NCBI GenBank assembly: GCA_015058845.1
Contig: SVBO01000002.1
Coordinates: forward strand, 119,248 to 183,247
DNA length: 64,000 nt
Source of the DNA: Erysipelotrichaceae bacterium
Lineage (GTDB): Bacteria > Bacillota_I > Bacilli_A > Erysipelotrichales > Erysipelotrichaceae
Reading direction: 5' to 3'
Shown: positions 24,286 through 33,780 of the stretch, one piece after another
How the letters are laid out: each line of letters starts with the position of its first letter
Numbering within the stretch: position 1 is the first letter of the stretch
The notes under the pieces: generated by a model
Told to the model about the DNA's origin: nothing
Seen by the model: only the letters and a program-made list of their open reading frames with translations
The model's database searches: none
Translations under genes and position numbers: made by a program

Positions 24286-26373
24286 TTATTCGTCATCATC
24301 AGCTAGGTTCTTAGCTAACTTAGCGATAACCTTCTCAGCGATTTGAGGAGGAACGAAGTCATAACGATTGAAGCTTTGAGTATATTCACCACGACCTTGA
24401 GTCATAGAACGAAGGTCAGTAGCATAACGCATCATTTCGCTCATTGGTACTTCAGCCTTGATCACTTGAACACCATCATGTTGATCCATACCCATGATAG
24501 AACCACGACGCTTATTGAAGTCACCCATTACAGCACCAGTGTAATCATCTGGGATAACTACTTCAACATCTACGATAGGTTCTAATAGAGTAGGCTTAGC
24601 CTTAGGCATACCATCCTTGAACGCTAAACGAGCAGCAGTCTTGAATGCCATTTCGTTAGAGTCTACATCATGGTACTTACCATCAGTTAAAGTAGCCTTA
24701 ACACCTACTACCTTACATCCAGCAAGGATACCCTTATTCATACATTCACGTAGACCTGCTTCAACAGCTGGGAAGTATTGCTTAGGTACCGCACCACCGA
24801 ATACCTTTTCTTCGAATACCATTTCTTCACTATCACATGGTTCGAAATCAATGAATACATGACCGAATTGACCATGACCACCAGATTGTTTCTTATGACG
24901 ACCTTCAGCAGAAGCCTTAGCACGGATAGTTTCACGATATGGAACACTTGGTTCAGATAATTCAACATCTACTTTATATTTAGATTTTAACTTAGCAACT
25001 AATACATCGATATGTTGGTCACCCACACCATATAATACAGTTTCCTTAGTTTCCTTGTTATTTACAACACGGCAAGATAAGTCTTCTCTAGCAATACGTT
25101 GTAAAGATTGAGATAGCTTATCTTCATCGTTCTTACTCTTAGGAGTAACTGTTACAGCTAACATAGGTTCTACGAACTCGATAGGCTTATAGAACATTAA
25201 ACGATCCTTAGTAGATAGAGTATCGTTAGTTTCAGTGACTTGTAACTTAACTAATGCACCTAAGTCACCAGTAAATAACTTACCAGTAGCGATTTGCAAT
25301 TTACCCTTTAATACATAGATCTGAGAAATGTTTTCACTTTGTTCCTTTTGAACATTGTAAACATCAGTATTAGAATCTAATACACCACTCATAACCTTAA
25401 TGAAAGAGATACGTCCTACGAATGGGTCGATGATAGTCTTGAATACGAATGCAGAGAACTTTTCATCTTCATTTGTAGCAACCTTAATGATCTCACCAGA
25501 CTTAGTATCCATAGCTTCGATCATACCCTTTTCAGCATAGGAAGGGAAGTACTTGATAATAACGCTCATTAAACGAGAAATACCAGATAGATTTACGGCA
25601 CTACCGCAGAATACTGGACGGATCTCACCGCTACGAACACCTAGACGAACACCCTTAGCGATCTCATCTTGAGTGAATTCTTCTCCACTGAAATAACGTT
25701 CCATTAGTTCATCATCAGTAGTAGCAATAGCTTCTTTGATTTGTTCTACATATAGAGCAACATCATCTTTCATAGAATCAGGAATAGCGATCTCTTCTGG
25801 TTTACCATTACCCTTACTATATTTGAATGCACGGTTCTCAAGTAGAGAAACGTTACCAATGATCTCATTGTTTTCCATGATTGGAAGTTCGAATGCGATT
25901 ACAGTCTTACCAAACTTTTCACGTAAAGCAGCATAAGTTTCATCGAAAGAAGCATTCTCTTCATCGATCTTATTTACGAAGAAGATAGTAGGAAGTTTTT
26001 TCTTAGTAGTATAAGCCCAAGCCTTTTCAGTACCAGTTTGGATACCATCCTTAGCTCCCACAACGATCAATGCATTATCGGCAACCTTAGCCCCTTGTTG
26101 CATTTCACCTGTAAAGTCTAAGTAACCTGGAGTATCGATGAAGTTGATCTTGCAATCATTCCATTCCACTGGAGCTACAGAAGTGTAAACACTTAATCCA
26201 CGCTTGATCTCTTCTGGGTCATAGTCACTTACACTATTACCATCTAAAGTCTTACCAAAACGATCAGTAGCCTTAGTATATAATAATACAGCCTCTAACA
26301 ATGAAGTCTTACCAGCACCACTATGTCCTAGTAAGCAAATATTACGGATCTCATGTGCTAAATAGTCTCTCAT
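24286..26373 (-). CDS. Elongation factor G-like GTPase (second EF-G paralogue)
   Basis: 695 residues with the full EF-G domain layout. The G1 loop reads GHSGAGKTSLLEAV, where canonical EF-G has [10 protein letters not shown] (Ser for Ile, Gly for Asp). G3 is DTPGYLDF and G4 is FVNKID. The C-terminal domains end in TQGRGEYTQSFNRY, similar to EF-G domain V. It is clearly distinct from the fusA product at 33.8-35.9 kb. Such paralogues are widespread and mostly uncharacterised; ribosome-related GTPase activity is likely. It lies 12 bases behind an ankyrin-repeat gene and shares its transcript. Confidence 0.9.
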   Translation of the reverse strand: MRDYLAHEIRNICLLGHSGAGKTSLLEAVLLYTKATDRFGKTLDGNSVSDYDPEEIKRGLSVYTSVAPVEWNDCKINFIDTPGYLDFTGEMQQGAKVADNALIVVGAKDGIQTGTEKAWAYTTKKKLPTIFFVNKIDEENASFDETYAALREKFGKTVIAFELPIMENNEIIGNVSLLENRAFKYSKGNGKPEEIAIPDSMKDDVALYVEQIKEAIATTDDELMERYFSGEEFTQDEIAKGVRLGVRSGEIRPVFCGSAVNLSGISRLMSVIIKYFPSYAEKGMIEAMDTKSGEIIKVATNEDEKFSAFVFKTIIDPFVGRISFIKVMSGVLDSNTDVYNVQKEQSENISQIYVLKGKLQIATGKLFTGDLGALVKLQVTETNDTLSTKDRLMFYKPIEFVEPMLAVTVTPKSKNDEDKLSQSLQRIAREDLSCRVVNNKETKETVLYGVGDQHIDVLVAKLKSKYKVDVELSEPSVPYRETIRAKASAEGRHKKQSGGHGQFGHVFIDFEPCDSEEMVFEEKVFGGAVPKQYFPAVEAGLRECMNKGILAGCKVVGVKATLTDGKYHDVDSNEMAFKTAARLAFKDGMPKAKPTLLEPIVDVEVVIPDDYTGAVMGDFNKRRGSIMGMDQHDGVQVIKAEVPMSEMMRYATDLRSMTQGRGEYTQSFNRYDFVPPQIAEKVIAKLAKNLADDDE

Positions 26374-26385
26374 ATTTGCACCCTC

Positions 26386-27054
26386 CTACTTAAGAATGGA
26401 CTTTAAGTAGTCCAAACAATGTTCACGTACATAGTGAACAGCCTTGTTACCATTATTATCCACGATCTCTTTATCAGCACCGAAGTCTAATAAGTATTGT
26501 ACTAAATCTAAATGTCCACCATAAGCAGCACGCATTAATGCTGTACAACCATTCTTATCTTGCTTATTTACATCAGCACCCTTTTCAACCAATAACTTAA
26601 CTACATCTACTTGCATAGCTACTACAGCTTCCATAAGAGCTGTTCTACCTAATTGGTCTTGAGCATCTAGATCTACATCCTTTTCGATTAAGTAACGGCA
26701 AACTCTCTCATGTCCTAAGAAAGCAGCACGCATTAAAGATGAACGGCCCTTGTTATCTACATCATTTACATTAGCACCATTTCCTACTAACATCTTAACG
26801 ATATCTAAATGACCCTTCTTAGCAGCACCCATCAATGCTGTCTTATTATTAGCATCTTTTAATGTAACATTAGCACCATTGTCTACTAAACGACGAACGA
26901 TATCTAAATGCCCACGCTTAGCACTACGCATTAAAGCAGTACGTCCTTCACCATTTGCATAGTTTACATCTACACCTAGAGCGACACATGAACAAACGCG
27001 AGCGAAATCTCCATCTGCACAAGCATCCCAGAATACTTTAGTTAATTGATCCAT
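26386..27054 (-). CDS. Ankyrin-repeat protein
   Basis: 222 residues made almost entirely of about six ankyrin repeats, the 33-residue GRTALMRSAKRGHLDIVRRL pattern being repeated with small changes. No signal peptide or membrane segment, so it should be cytoplasmic and act by protein-protein binding. AGGAGG precedes the ATG by 9 bases. It is the promoter-proximal partner of the EF-G-like gene; the tight spacing (12 bases) suggests the two act together. Binding partner not known. Confidence 0.9.
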   Translation of the reverse strand: MDQLTKVFWDACADGDFARVCSCVALGVDVNYANGEGRTALMRSAKRGHLDIVRRLVDNGANVTLKDANNKTALMGAAKKGHLDIVKMLVGNGANVNDVDNKGRSSLMRAAFLGHERVCRYLIEKDVDLDAQDQLGRTALMEAVVAMQVDVVKLLVEKGADVNKQDKNGCTALMRAAYGGHLDLVQYLLDFGADKEIVDNNGNKAVHYVREHCLDYLKSILK

Positions 27055-27096
27055 AGTCTTGTCCTCCTATTCAATAACTATTTATAGCTTGCTTTT

Positions 27097-27124
27097 ATTA
27101 TATCATATATGCTCCTTCTTTCAA
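27097..27124 (-). promoter_or_regulatory. Promoter of the ankyrin/EF-G-like operon
   Basis: TTGAAA (27119-27124), a 16-base spacer and TATAAT (27097-27102) preceded by TGA, an extended -10. It lies about 43 bases before the ankyrin start. Confidence 0.7.
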
Positions 27125-27306
27125 GCATCAATCTGTTTTTCTTTCAGCATTTTTTACACGTATTTCTGAAAATATTTTCAAAGAATTAATACCTAATTAT
27201 TACTTAAACAAACTAGGAATATACTTTACTATATGCCTCTTTCCTCATAAATATCCCTCTTTTAAACAATTTCACACACTTCCTCATACCTATATCCTCA
27301 CTCTTA

Positions 27307-27315
27307 TGGTATACT
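27307..27315 (+). promoter_or_regulatory. Extended -10 element before the DEAD-box helicase
   Basis: TGGTATACT, with no good -35. It ends 23 bases before the start codon and would give a very short leader. Confidence 0.4.
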
Positions 27316-27338
27316 ATCACTTATTAGGAGGTATCCTT

Positions 27339-28895
27339 ATGCAATTCAATACATATCTAAGTGATCCAATACTATTAGAGAAAATATACGATCATGGGTA
27401 TACTACCATGACTAAGATCCAACAAAAAGCGATTCCTGTGATTTTAGAGGGAAGAGATGTGATCGGTCAATCGCAAACAGGAAGTGGTAAGACTGCAGCC
27501 TTTGCTCTTCCTATTCTAGAGGGGATCGATGTATATCAGAAATATACCCAAGCCTTAGTACTATGTCCTACTCGTGAACTGTGTCAACAAACTTGTAGTG
27601 AGTTTGCTAAGTTCATGGAAGATCCTGAGCAAGTGGTAGCTTTATATGGAGGAGAGTTGATCACTAAGCAATGGGAAAGATTAGAGAAAGGCTGTGCGAT
27701 CATTGTAGCTACCCCAGGTAGATTACTAGATCATCTAAGAAAGAAACGTGTATATCTACAACGTTTGAGTTATGTTGTCATTGATGAAGCAGATGATATG
27801 TTAGCCATGGGATTTGCTGAGGAAATGAATCAATTACTTACATATCTACCTTCCTATCGTCAAACACTACTATTCTCTGCTACCATGCCTAGAAGTATCT
27901 TGAATCTATCAAAGAGCTATCAGAATGCTCCTGTCCACATCCATATCGAACCAGAACACTCTACTGCTAGTACTGTAACAGAGGAAGTATATCTAGCAGC
28001 TCCTCATCAAAAGATGGAGTTATTACTACAAATATTATTACTAGAAGATCCTAAGAGCTGTATGGTATTTGCCAATACTAAGAAACAAGTAGATGAGATC
28101 CTAGCATTCTTGATCGATCATAAGAAGAGCGTATCTGCCCTACATGGGGATATGAGCCAAGAAGCTAGAACATTAGTTATGCAACGTTTCAAGAATAAGC
28201 AATTCTCTATTCTGGTAGCCAGTGATATTGCTAGTAGAGGGATCGATATTCAAGAGTTAGATCTAGTGATCAATTATGATATTCCGAAAGAGTTAGATAA
28301 CTACGTACATCGTATTGGTAGAACTGGTCGTATCTATCATTCTGGTAAGGCTATTACATTTGCTATGCCTCAGAAGATGCATGAGTTAGAGGCTTTAGAG
28401 AAGCATATCAAACATCAGTTATATCGTATGCCTTTACCTAAGCAAAAGACTTTAGATGAAGCGGTGAAAGCACAACTGAGAAATGAATTAAATACTGTGA
28501 TCGAGAAGAAGGAAGATACGATGTTTACTTCTATTCTAGAGGAATATGATGCGGAAGAGTTAGCTAGTGCTCTATTACAGATCTTATTCAGTGATCGTAA
28601 GTATACTGCAATCGATCTACATACGAAAAGAGAAGATGAATATAAGGAAAAGATCAACTTTGCAACGATCCGTATTTCTTTAGGAAAAAGAGATGGGGTG
28701 GCTGCTGCTCATTTGATCAGTGCGATTGCTGAGGCTAGTGAGATCAGTGGTAAGCAGATCGGTAAGATCACTGTGAGAGATAGTGAGAGTTATGTAGAAG
28801 TTCCTTTAGAGAAGGTCAACTTTATTCTAAGTCGTATTCATACTATTACGATTTGTGGTAAGGCTTTTGGAGCTAAGTTAGTGAAGAATAAATAA
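27339..28895 (+). CDS. DEAD-box ATP-dependent RNA helicase (DbpA/CshA type)
   Basis: 518 residues from the start at 27339, with AGGAGG 7 bases upstream; an earlier in-frame ATG at 27306 lacks a site. Helicase motifs in order: Q-motif region, SQTGSGKT (I), PTREL (Ia), TPGR (Ib), DEAD (II), SATMP (III), then ASRGIDIQ (V) and HRIGRTGR (VI). The C-terminal domain (about 440-515) resembles the DbpA RNA-binding domain. It unwinds RNA, probably in ribosome assembly or mRNA decay. A bidirectional terminator follows. Confidence 0.95.
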   Translation: MQFNTYLSDPILLEKIYDHGYTTMTKIQQKAIPVILEGRDVIGQSQTGSGKTAAFALPILEGIDVYQKYTQALVLCPTRELCQQTCSEFAKFMEDPEQVVALYGGELITKQWERLEKGCAIIVATPGRLLDHLRKKRVYLQRLSYVVIDEADDMLAMGFAEEMNQLLTYLPSYRQTLLFSATMPRSILNLSKSYQNAPVHIHIEPEHSTASTVTEEVYLAAPHQKMELLLQILLLEDPKSCMVFANTKKQVDEILAFLIDHKKSVSALHGDMSQEARTLVMQRFKNKQFSILVASDIASRGIDIQELDLVINYDIPKELDNYVHRIGRTGRIYHSGKAITFAMPQKMHELEALEKHIKHQLYRMPLPKQKTLDEAVKAQLRNELNTVIEKKEDTMFTSILEEYDAEELASALLQILFSDRKYTAIDLHTKREDEYKEKINFATIRISLGKRDGVAAAHLISAIAEASEISGKQIGKITVRDSESYVEVPLEKVNFILSRIHTITICGKAFGAKLVKNK

Positions 28896-28899
28896 AAAG

Positions 28900-28928
28900 A
28901 AGACTTTGGTCATCATGATCAAAGTCTT
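28900..28928. terminator. Bidirectional terminator between the helicase and the DUF975 gene
   Basis: AAGACTTTG (28900-28908) pairs with CAAAGTCTT (28920-28928). TTCTTCTC follows on the plus strand and TTTTTATTT on the minus strand. Confidence 0.8.
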
Positions 28929-28935
28929 TTCTTCT

Positions 28936-29661
28936 CTAAAATCTATCCTCTGGTCCATAGTAACCAGTATAGTCTGTATTATAATATTGTTTTCCTCTGC
29001 TATAGGCAGCATATGCTTCCGCATAAGTAGCTTGTTTATACGGAGCTATGAAGTAATGTGCCAGATTGAATGTGATCAGATCTAGTAATGACCAACCAAA
29101 GAAAGATAGTTCCATAATGAATAGATCCATCTTGATACCATCTGTCATTTCAGCAGATAGAGCAAGTGCTTCATCTTTCCCTAGATCTGGTTGATCTGCC
29201 AAGATATACTCTACAAAGTAATACCTATATCCAGCAATGATCCCAGGGATCACGAATAATAGACTCCATAGGAATACATATAGATTCTTCATGAATGTTA
29301 CGAACACACAGTTCCAGAAATACCCACTCTTATATACCATGAATAAGCTCTCAGGACGATATTCTCCATGACGAGCATCAATGAAGAAGCGAGCTTGTCC
29401 GATCTTCAACATATCTACTACAAATAAGCTGATAATAGCACCAATAATACCTGCTAACGTGATCCATGGACCTGCTACTGACATAAATCTATTGAATTGT
29501 TCTACAGATAATTCTAACTGTTCTACTCTATATTCTATATTCAAGAAAGTACTTCCGATTCCACTGATCAAAGCTACTAATAATGTGACTATGAAACATG
29601 ACCAATAGTTTCTCTTCAATACCACCTTAGCATTTTCTTTATATGTCACTCTATCAAACAT
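28936..29661 (-). CDS. DUF975-family membrane protein
   Basis: 241 residues from the start at 29661 (MFDRVTYKENAK), which has AAGGAAG 7 bases upstream; an earlier in-frame ATG at 29736 is rejected. About five to six hydrophobic segments. The family hallmarks are YKENAKVVLKRNYW at the N-terminus and FVIPGIIAGYRYYFVEYIL in the middle. Function unknown in the family. It has a Tyr-rich hydrophilic tail (KQYYNTDYTGYYG). No partner gene is suggested by the neighbours. Confidence 0.85.
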   Translation of the reverse strand: MFDRVTYKENAKVVLKRNYWSCFIVTLLVALISGIGSTFLNIEYRVEQLELSVEQFNRFMSVAGPWITLAGIIGAIISLFVVDMLKIGQARFFIDARHGEYRPESLFMVYKSGYFWNCVFVTFMKNLYVFLWSLLFVIPGIIAGYRYYFVEYILADQPDLGKDEALALSAEMTDGIKMDLFIMELSFFGWSLLDLITFNLAHYFIAPYKQATYAEAYAAYSRGKQYYNTDYTGYYGPEDRF

Positions 29662-29724
29662 AATATCACTTCCTTCCTTATGCATAGAATACACTATTTC
29701 ACCTTCTATTGCAAGTATTACAAA

Positions 29725-29748
29725 GGGCTGTAACAAATGTTACAACCC
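29725..29748 (-). terminator. Terminator after the aminopeptidase P gene
   Basis: GGGCTGTAAC pairs with GTTACAACCC around AAAT with one wobble. TTTGTAATA follows on the minus strand. Confidence 0.7.
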
Positions 29749-29754
29749 TCTATT

Positions 29755-31002
29755 TTACTTAGCCATATATGCTTCGATCTCTTCTACAGTCTTAGGAATG
29801 CCTGCAGAGAATACCTCACAACCATCCTTAGTGATCAGAATAGTATCCTCAATACGAATACCGATCTTCTCATCATCAAAGTATAGACCTGGTTCTAATG
29901 TAAACATCATATCTTCTTCTAATACCATGTCATCACAATCACCAACATCATGTGTATTTAGACCAATGAAGTGTCCAGAACCATGGAAATAGTAATTATC
30001 GATCTCTGATTCTTCTTGAATATATCCGATCTTTACTAATTCCTCAGCCATTACTTTCTTACTGATCTTTTGAAGTTCATTCTTTAATTGACCTGGTTTA
30101 GATAGAGAGATAGCTGTTTCTAATCCCTTAAGCACTACGTTATATAATTGCTTTTGTTTCTCTGTGAACTTACCATTGACTGGATATGTTCTAGATACAT
30201 CAGCACAGTAATAGTTCCATTGAGCGCCTAGGTCAAATAGGATCAATTGACCATCTTCACATACTGCATCATTGTTTACATAGTGCATGACACATGCATT
30301 CTTACCAGTGGCTGCGATCGTAGTGAATGCAGGGATCTTTACATTATAACTCTTTAGAACAAAGTCATAGTATGCTTCCATTTGACATTCCTTCATACCA
30401 GGCTTCATGTTCTTCATCATTAACTTAACGCCTTCTTCGGTGATCGCAACGGCTTTACGATGTGCTTCGATCTCTTCTTTAGACTTGATCGTACGCATCT
30501 TACAGATCGTTTGATAAGCATTATGTAATTGTAAGTATGGATATACTGTCTTTAGATCATTCGCGATCATTTGCTCACGGTTAGGAGAATAATCCTTTTG
30601 CCAACGTGCGATATCTACGTATACATCTTGGATATTTTCTTTAAACATGTAACGAGAGATCATGGCATCCCAGTTATTGATATCGATGATATCATCGATC
30701 CCTGTTGCCTTTTGAAGAGCTTCCTTATCAAAAGATGTACCGATCCATCTTTGTTCTCTCTCATCAGGAATATGCATGAATAAGATCTCACGTACTTTGT
30801 TAGGTAACTTAACGGCCATATAGATAGCCCCTGGTACATCTAAACCTGTTAGATATACGAAGTTACGATATGGTTCGAAGATATAGTTCTCATCATCTGT
30901 AGATTCTACGTTATCTCCACTATGTACGAAGTAGAATGAATTCTCTACCATGGTATCGATCAATCTTTGTCTGTTATTCTTATAAAATTCTACACTAAAC
31001 AT
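29755..31002 (-). CDS. Xaa-Pro aminopeptidase (M24B, aminopeptidase P type)
   Basis: 415 residues. It should remove an N-terminal residue preceding proline. The N-terminal AMP domain (about 1-160) precedes the pita-bread catalytic domain, which carries the five metal ligands: ILFDLGAQ...YYCADVSRTYP (two Asp), HGSGHFIGLNTHD (His), LEPGLYF (Glu) and IRIEDTIL (Glu). The start at 31002 is preferred over 31011 because AAAGG lies 9 bases before it. It has its own promoter and a terminator, so it is not simply co-transcribed with the M24 gene upstream. Confidence 0.93.
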   Translation of the reverse strand: MFSVEFYKNNRQRLIDTMVENSFYFVHSGDNVESTDDENYIFEPYRNFVYLTGLDVPGAIYMAVKLPNKVREILFMHIPDEREQRWIGTSFDKEALQKATGIDDIIDINNWDAMISRYMFKENIQDVYVDIARWQKDYSPNREQMIANDLKTVYPYLQLHNAYQTICKMRTIKSKEEIEAHRKAVAITEEGVKLMMKNMKPGMKECQMEAYYDFVLKSYNVKIPAFTTIAATGKNACVMHYVNNDAVCEDGQLILFDLGAQWNYYCADVSRTYPVNGKFTEKQKQLYNVVLKGLETAISLSKPGQLKNELQKISKKVMAEELVKIGYIQEESEIDNYYFHGSGHFIGLNTHDVGDCDDMVLEEDMMFTLEPGLYFDDEKIGIRIEDTILITKDGCEVFSAGIPKTVEEIEAYMAK

Positions 31003-31035
31003 TTCAATCATCCTTTCTAATGGGAATATATTTAA

Positions 31036-31064
31036 ATTATACTATTGTATACACTTGATTTCAA
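31036..31064 (-). promoter_or_regulatory. Promoter of the aminopeptidase P gene
   Basis: TTGAAA (31059-31064), a 17-base spacer and TATAAT (31036-31041). Confidence 0.78.
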
Positions 31065-31074
31065 TTAGGAAACC

Positions 31075-32397
31075 TTACTTGATCAAATGGAATTTCTCTT
31101 GTCTTCCTCCTACATAGTATACTGTATCATCTGTAAATAATACTTCTGTTTCTAGTCCTAGGGTAATAGAGCGATTCCATTCTGCAATGTCACATGTGCA
31201 ATTTAGTTCTAATGAATACATAGTATCATTATACATTGGATAGTCTCCTTGAATAGGGACACCTTGTTGCATATCCCATAGTCCAATAGTAGGTCCAGCA
31301 GCATGTCCATGGTATCCGATCGGATGTGTGTATAGACATGGTTGTAGTCCTTCTGCAATTGCTTGTTTACGAGCAGCTTTCAAGATCTCATTGCCTGAGA
31401 TCCCTTCTTTGAAATGAGAGATCACGATGTCTTGGAATCTATTGACTTGTGCTAGAGCATCTTTCAAGTATTGTGGTGCATCTGTCTCTCCCTGCTTTAA
31501 TACATACGCATTCTCCTGGGTATCTGTACATAGGTTCAGATACTTTAGACCTACATCACAATGTAAGATATCTCCTGGCATGATCACTGTTTCATCTTCT
31601 GTCGTCATATCTTTACGAATGATCGATACTTCAAAGTCGAACCATGGTGTCATTCCCATATCGATCACACTTTGTAACATGTGATACTTTACATCATGAT
31701 TCGTTGTGATACCTGGGTGTACTACTCTACTAGAGAACGCTTCATTGATCATAGCATGTGCATATTCCATAATACCATTATATGCTACCATTTCTTTCTC
31801 TGTACGTGTTTCTAGCCAACCGATACATACATCCTCTGCACTGACTACTCTTTCGATATATTCATCATCCATAGCTTCCATGATATCACGATATAAAGTG
31901 AAAGATAGCCCATCACCAAATGAATATTCATCAGAGAAGTTTAGACCGATAGTTTCTGGATCACATTCACGAATGATGTGTCCTAAACATTCGAATTGTG
32001 TTTCTCCTTCACTACCTTCTTCACACCAGATAGAACCCTTTTGATTCGTCCATACACTTTCATAGTAATCATCTAGTCCTACGCCTGGTCTAGTTAAAGC
32101 CATTCTACGAACCTTTCCTTCTTGATAATGGAATACTAGGATCGTTGTTCTTCTAGCTGTCATCATAGCACATGGTACAAGTGTTGTTAGTACTGGATCC
32201 TCATTGTATTCTTTACATGCTACGATCCACATGTCGATACCACTGCGTTCCATTACTTTTGGAAGTACTGTTTCGAAACGTTCTTTCAACCATTCATTAC
32301 GTACTTTTTCTTGTTGTCTATATGGTAATATTTTCTTTTTTAGTTCATCTAAACTTACACTTTGTTGTAGTAAGAAATCTTCTTTCGAAATGATCAT
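31075..32397 (-). CDS. M24-family metallopeptidase homologue
   Basis: 440 residues from 32397 (MIISKEDF), fixed by GGAGG 8 bases upstream; earlier ATG codons at 32412 and 32403 overlap that site. An N-terminal domain precedes a pita-bread fold. Putative metal ligands are HCDVGL with LCTDTQE (two Asp), HPIGYHGHAAGP (His), SLELNCT (Glu) and LGLETEVLF (Glu), so all five positions look filled, but the motifs are looser than in aminopeptidase P. A Xaa-Pro dipeptidase/aminopeptidase role is possible; a creatinase-like amide hydrolase cannot be excluded. Confidence 0.82.
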   Translation of the reverse strand: MIISKEDFLLQQSVSLDELKKKILPYRQQEKVRNEWLKERFETVLPKVMERSGIDMWIVACKEYNEDPVLTTLVPCAMMTARRTTILVFHYQEGKVRRMALTRPGVGLDDYYESVWTNQKGSIWCEEGSEGETQFECLGHIIRECDPETIGLNFSDEYSFGDGLSFTLYRDIMEAMDDEYIERVVSAEDVCIGWLETRTEKEMVAYNGIMEYAHAMINEAFSSRVVHPGITTNHDVKYHMLQSVIDMGMTPWFDFEVSIIRKDMTTEDETVIMPGDILHCDVGLKYLNLCTDTQENAYVLKQGETDAPQYLKDALAQVNRFQDIVISHFKEGISGNEILKAARKQAIAEGLQPCLYTHPIGYHGHAAGPTIGLWDMQQGVPIQGDYPMYNDTMYSLELNCTCDIAEWNRSITLGLETEVLFTDDTVYYVGGRQEKFHLIK

Positions 32398-32475
32398 ACA
32401 CATATCCTCCATACTATTACTATCTTGCTAGTATCATATCATATTCTTTTGAAGAATGTTACTAAGAAAAACAAA

Positions 32476-32499
32476 AAAGAACTCCATATGGAGTTCTTT
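32476..32499 (-). terminator. Terminator after tuf
   Basis: A perfect 24-base inverted repeat, AAAGAACTCC / ATAT / GGAGTTCTTT, with TTTGTTTTTC following on the minus strand. It ends the rpsL-rpsG-fusA-tuf unit. Confidence 0.9.
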
Positions 32500-32519
32500 C
32501 ATGGAATCTTTTAGTTAGA

Positions 32520-33704
32520 TTATTCGATAACTGTAGTAACGTTACCAGCACCTACTGTACGTCCACCTTCACGGATAGAGAACTTAGTTCCTTCTTCGAT
32601 AGCGATTGGAGCGATTAGGTTAACTTCCATTTCAACGTTATCACCAGGCATTACCATTTCAACACCTTCAGGAAGGCTGATAACACCAGTTACGTCTGTA
32701 GTACGGAAGTAGAATTGAGGACGGTAGTTAGCTACGAATGGTGTATGACGTCCACCTTCTTCTTTGCTTAGTACGTATACTTGAGCAGTGAAGTGAGTGT
32801 GAGGCTTAACTGAACCAGGTTTAGCTAATACTTGACCACGTTGGATTTGGTCACGGTTGATACCACGTAGTAATGCACCGATGTTGTCACCAGCTTCAGC
32901 GAAGTCTAATAACTTACGGAACATTTCGATACCTGTAACAACTGTCTTTTGAGTGTCACGGATACCAACGATTTCAACTTCTTCAGAAAGCTTTAAGATA
33001 CCACGTTCAACACGTCCTGTAGCAACTGTACCACGACCAGTGATTGTGAATACGTCTTCTACTGGCATTAAGAATGGCTTATCTGATTCACGAGCAGGTT
33101 CAGGGATGTAAGAGTCAACAGCAGCCATTAACTCATCGATCTTTTCAACCCACTTAGGATCGCCTTCAAGAGCCTTTAATGCAGAACCACGGATGATTGG
33201 AGTATCATCACCAGGGAATTCGTACTTATCTAATAATTCACGAACTTCCATTTCAACTAGGTCGATTAATTCTTCGTCATCAACCATATCGCACTTATTT
33301 AAGAATACTACGATGTATGGTACACCTACTTGACGAGATAATAAGATATGTTCAGCTGTTTGAGGCATTGGTCCATCTGTAGCAGCTACTACTAAGATAG
33401 CACCATCCATTTGTGCAGCACCAGTGATCATGTTCTTAACGTAGTCGGCATGGCCTGGGCAGTCAACGTGTGCATAGTGACGAGTTGCAGTTTGATACTC
33501 AACGTGTGCAGTGTTGATTGTGATACCACGTTCTTTTTCTTCTGGAGCCTTATCGATTGCATCGTAAGCCATAGCTTGAGCGTTACCCTTCTTAGCTAAT
33601 ACTGTAGTAATAGCAGCAGTTAAAGTAGTCTTACCATGGTCAACGTGACCGATTGTACCAATGTTAACATGTGATTTTGATCTGTCAAATTTTTCCTTTG
33701 CCAT
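32520..33704 (-). CDS. tuf: Elongation factor Tu
   Basis: 394 residues, the usual length. Delivers aminoacyl-tRNA to the ribosome as a GTP complex. The G1 motif is [11 protein letters not shown]3 is DCPGHADYV and G4 is [11 protein letters not shown]. The C-terminal barrel domains follow. AGGAGG lies about 9 bases before the ATG. It ends the str operon and may also be driven by a local promoter at 33746-33774. Confidence 0.98.
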   Translation of the reverse strand: MAKEKFDRSKSHVNIGTIGHVDHGKTTLTAAITTVLAKKGNAQAMAYDAIDKAPEEKERGITINTAHVEYQTATRHYAHVDCPGHADYVKNMITGAAQMDGAILVVAATDGPMPQTAEHILLSRQVGVPYIVVFLNKCDMVDDEELIDLVEMEVRELLDKYEFPGDDTPIIRGSALKALEGDPKWVEKIDELMAAVDSYIPEPARESDKPFLMPVEDVFTITGRGTVATGRVERGILKLSEEVEIVGIRDTQKTVVTGIEMFRKLLDFAEAGDNIGALLRGINRDQIQRGQVLAKPGSVKPHTHFTAQVYVLSKEEGGRHTPFVANYRPQFYFRTTDVTGVISLPEGVEMVMPGDNVEMEVNLIAPIAIEEGTKFSIREGGRTVGAGNVTTVIE

Positions 33705-33745
33705 TGTGCAAATTCCTCCTATTTATTTATTTACAGTTCATTACT

Positions 33746-33774
33746 ATTTTAAGATAAATGTGCTAAGAAATCAA
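33746..33774 (-). promoter_or_regulatory. Candidate internal promoter for tuf
   Basis: TTGATT (33769-33774), a 17-base spacer and TAAAAT (33746-33751), in the fusA-tuf gap. It could allow extra EF-Tu expression independent of the operon. Confidence 0.5.
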
Positions 33775-33780
33775 TAACAA

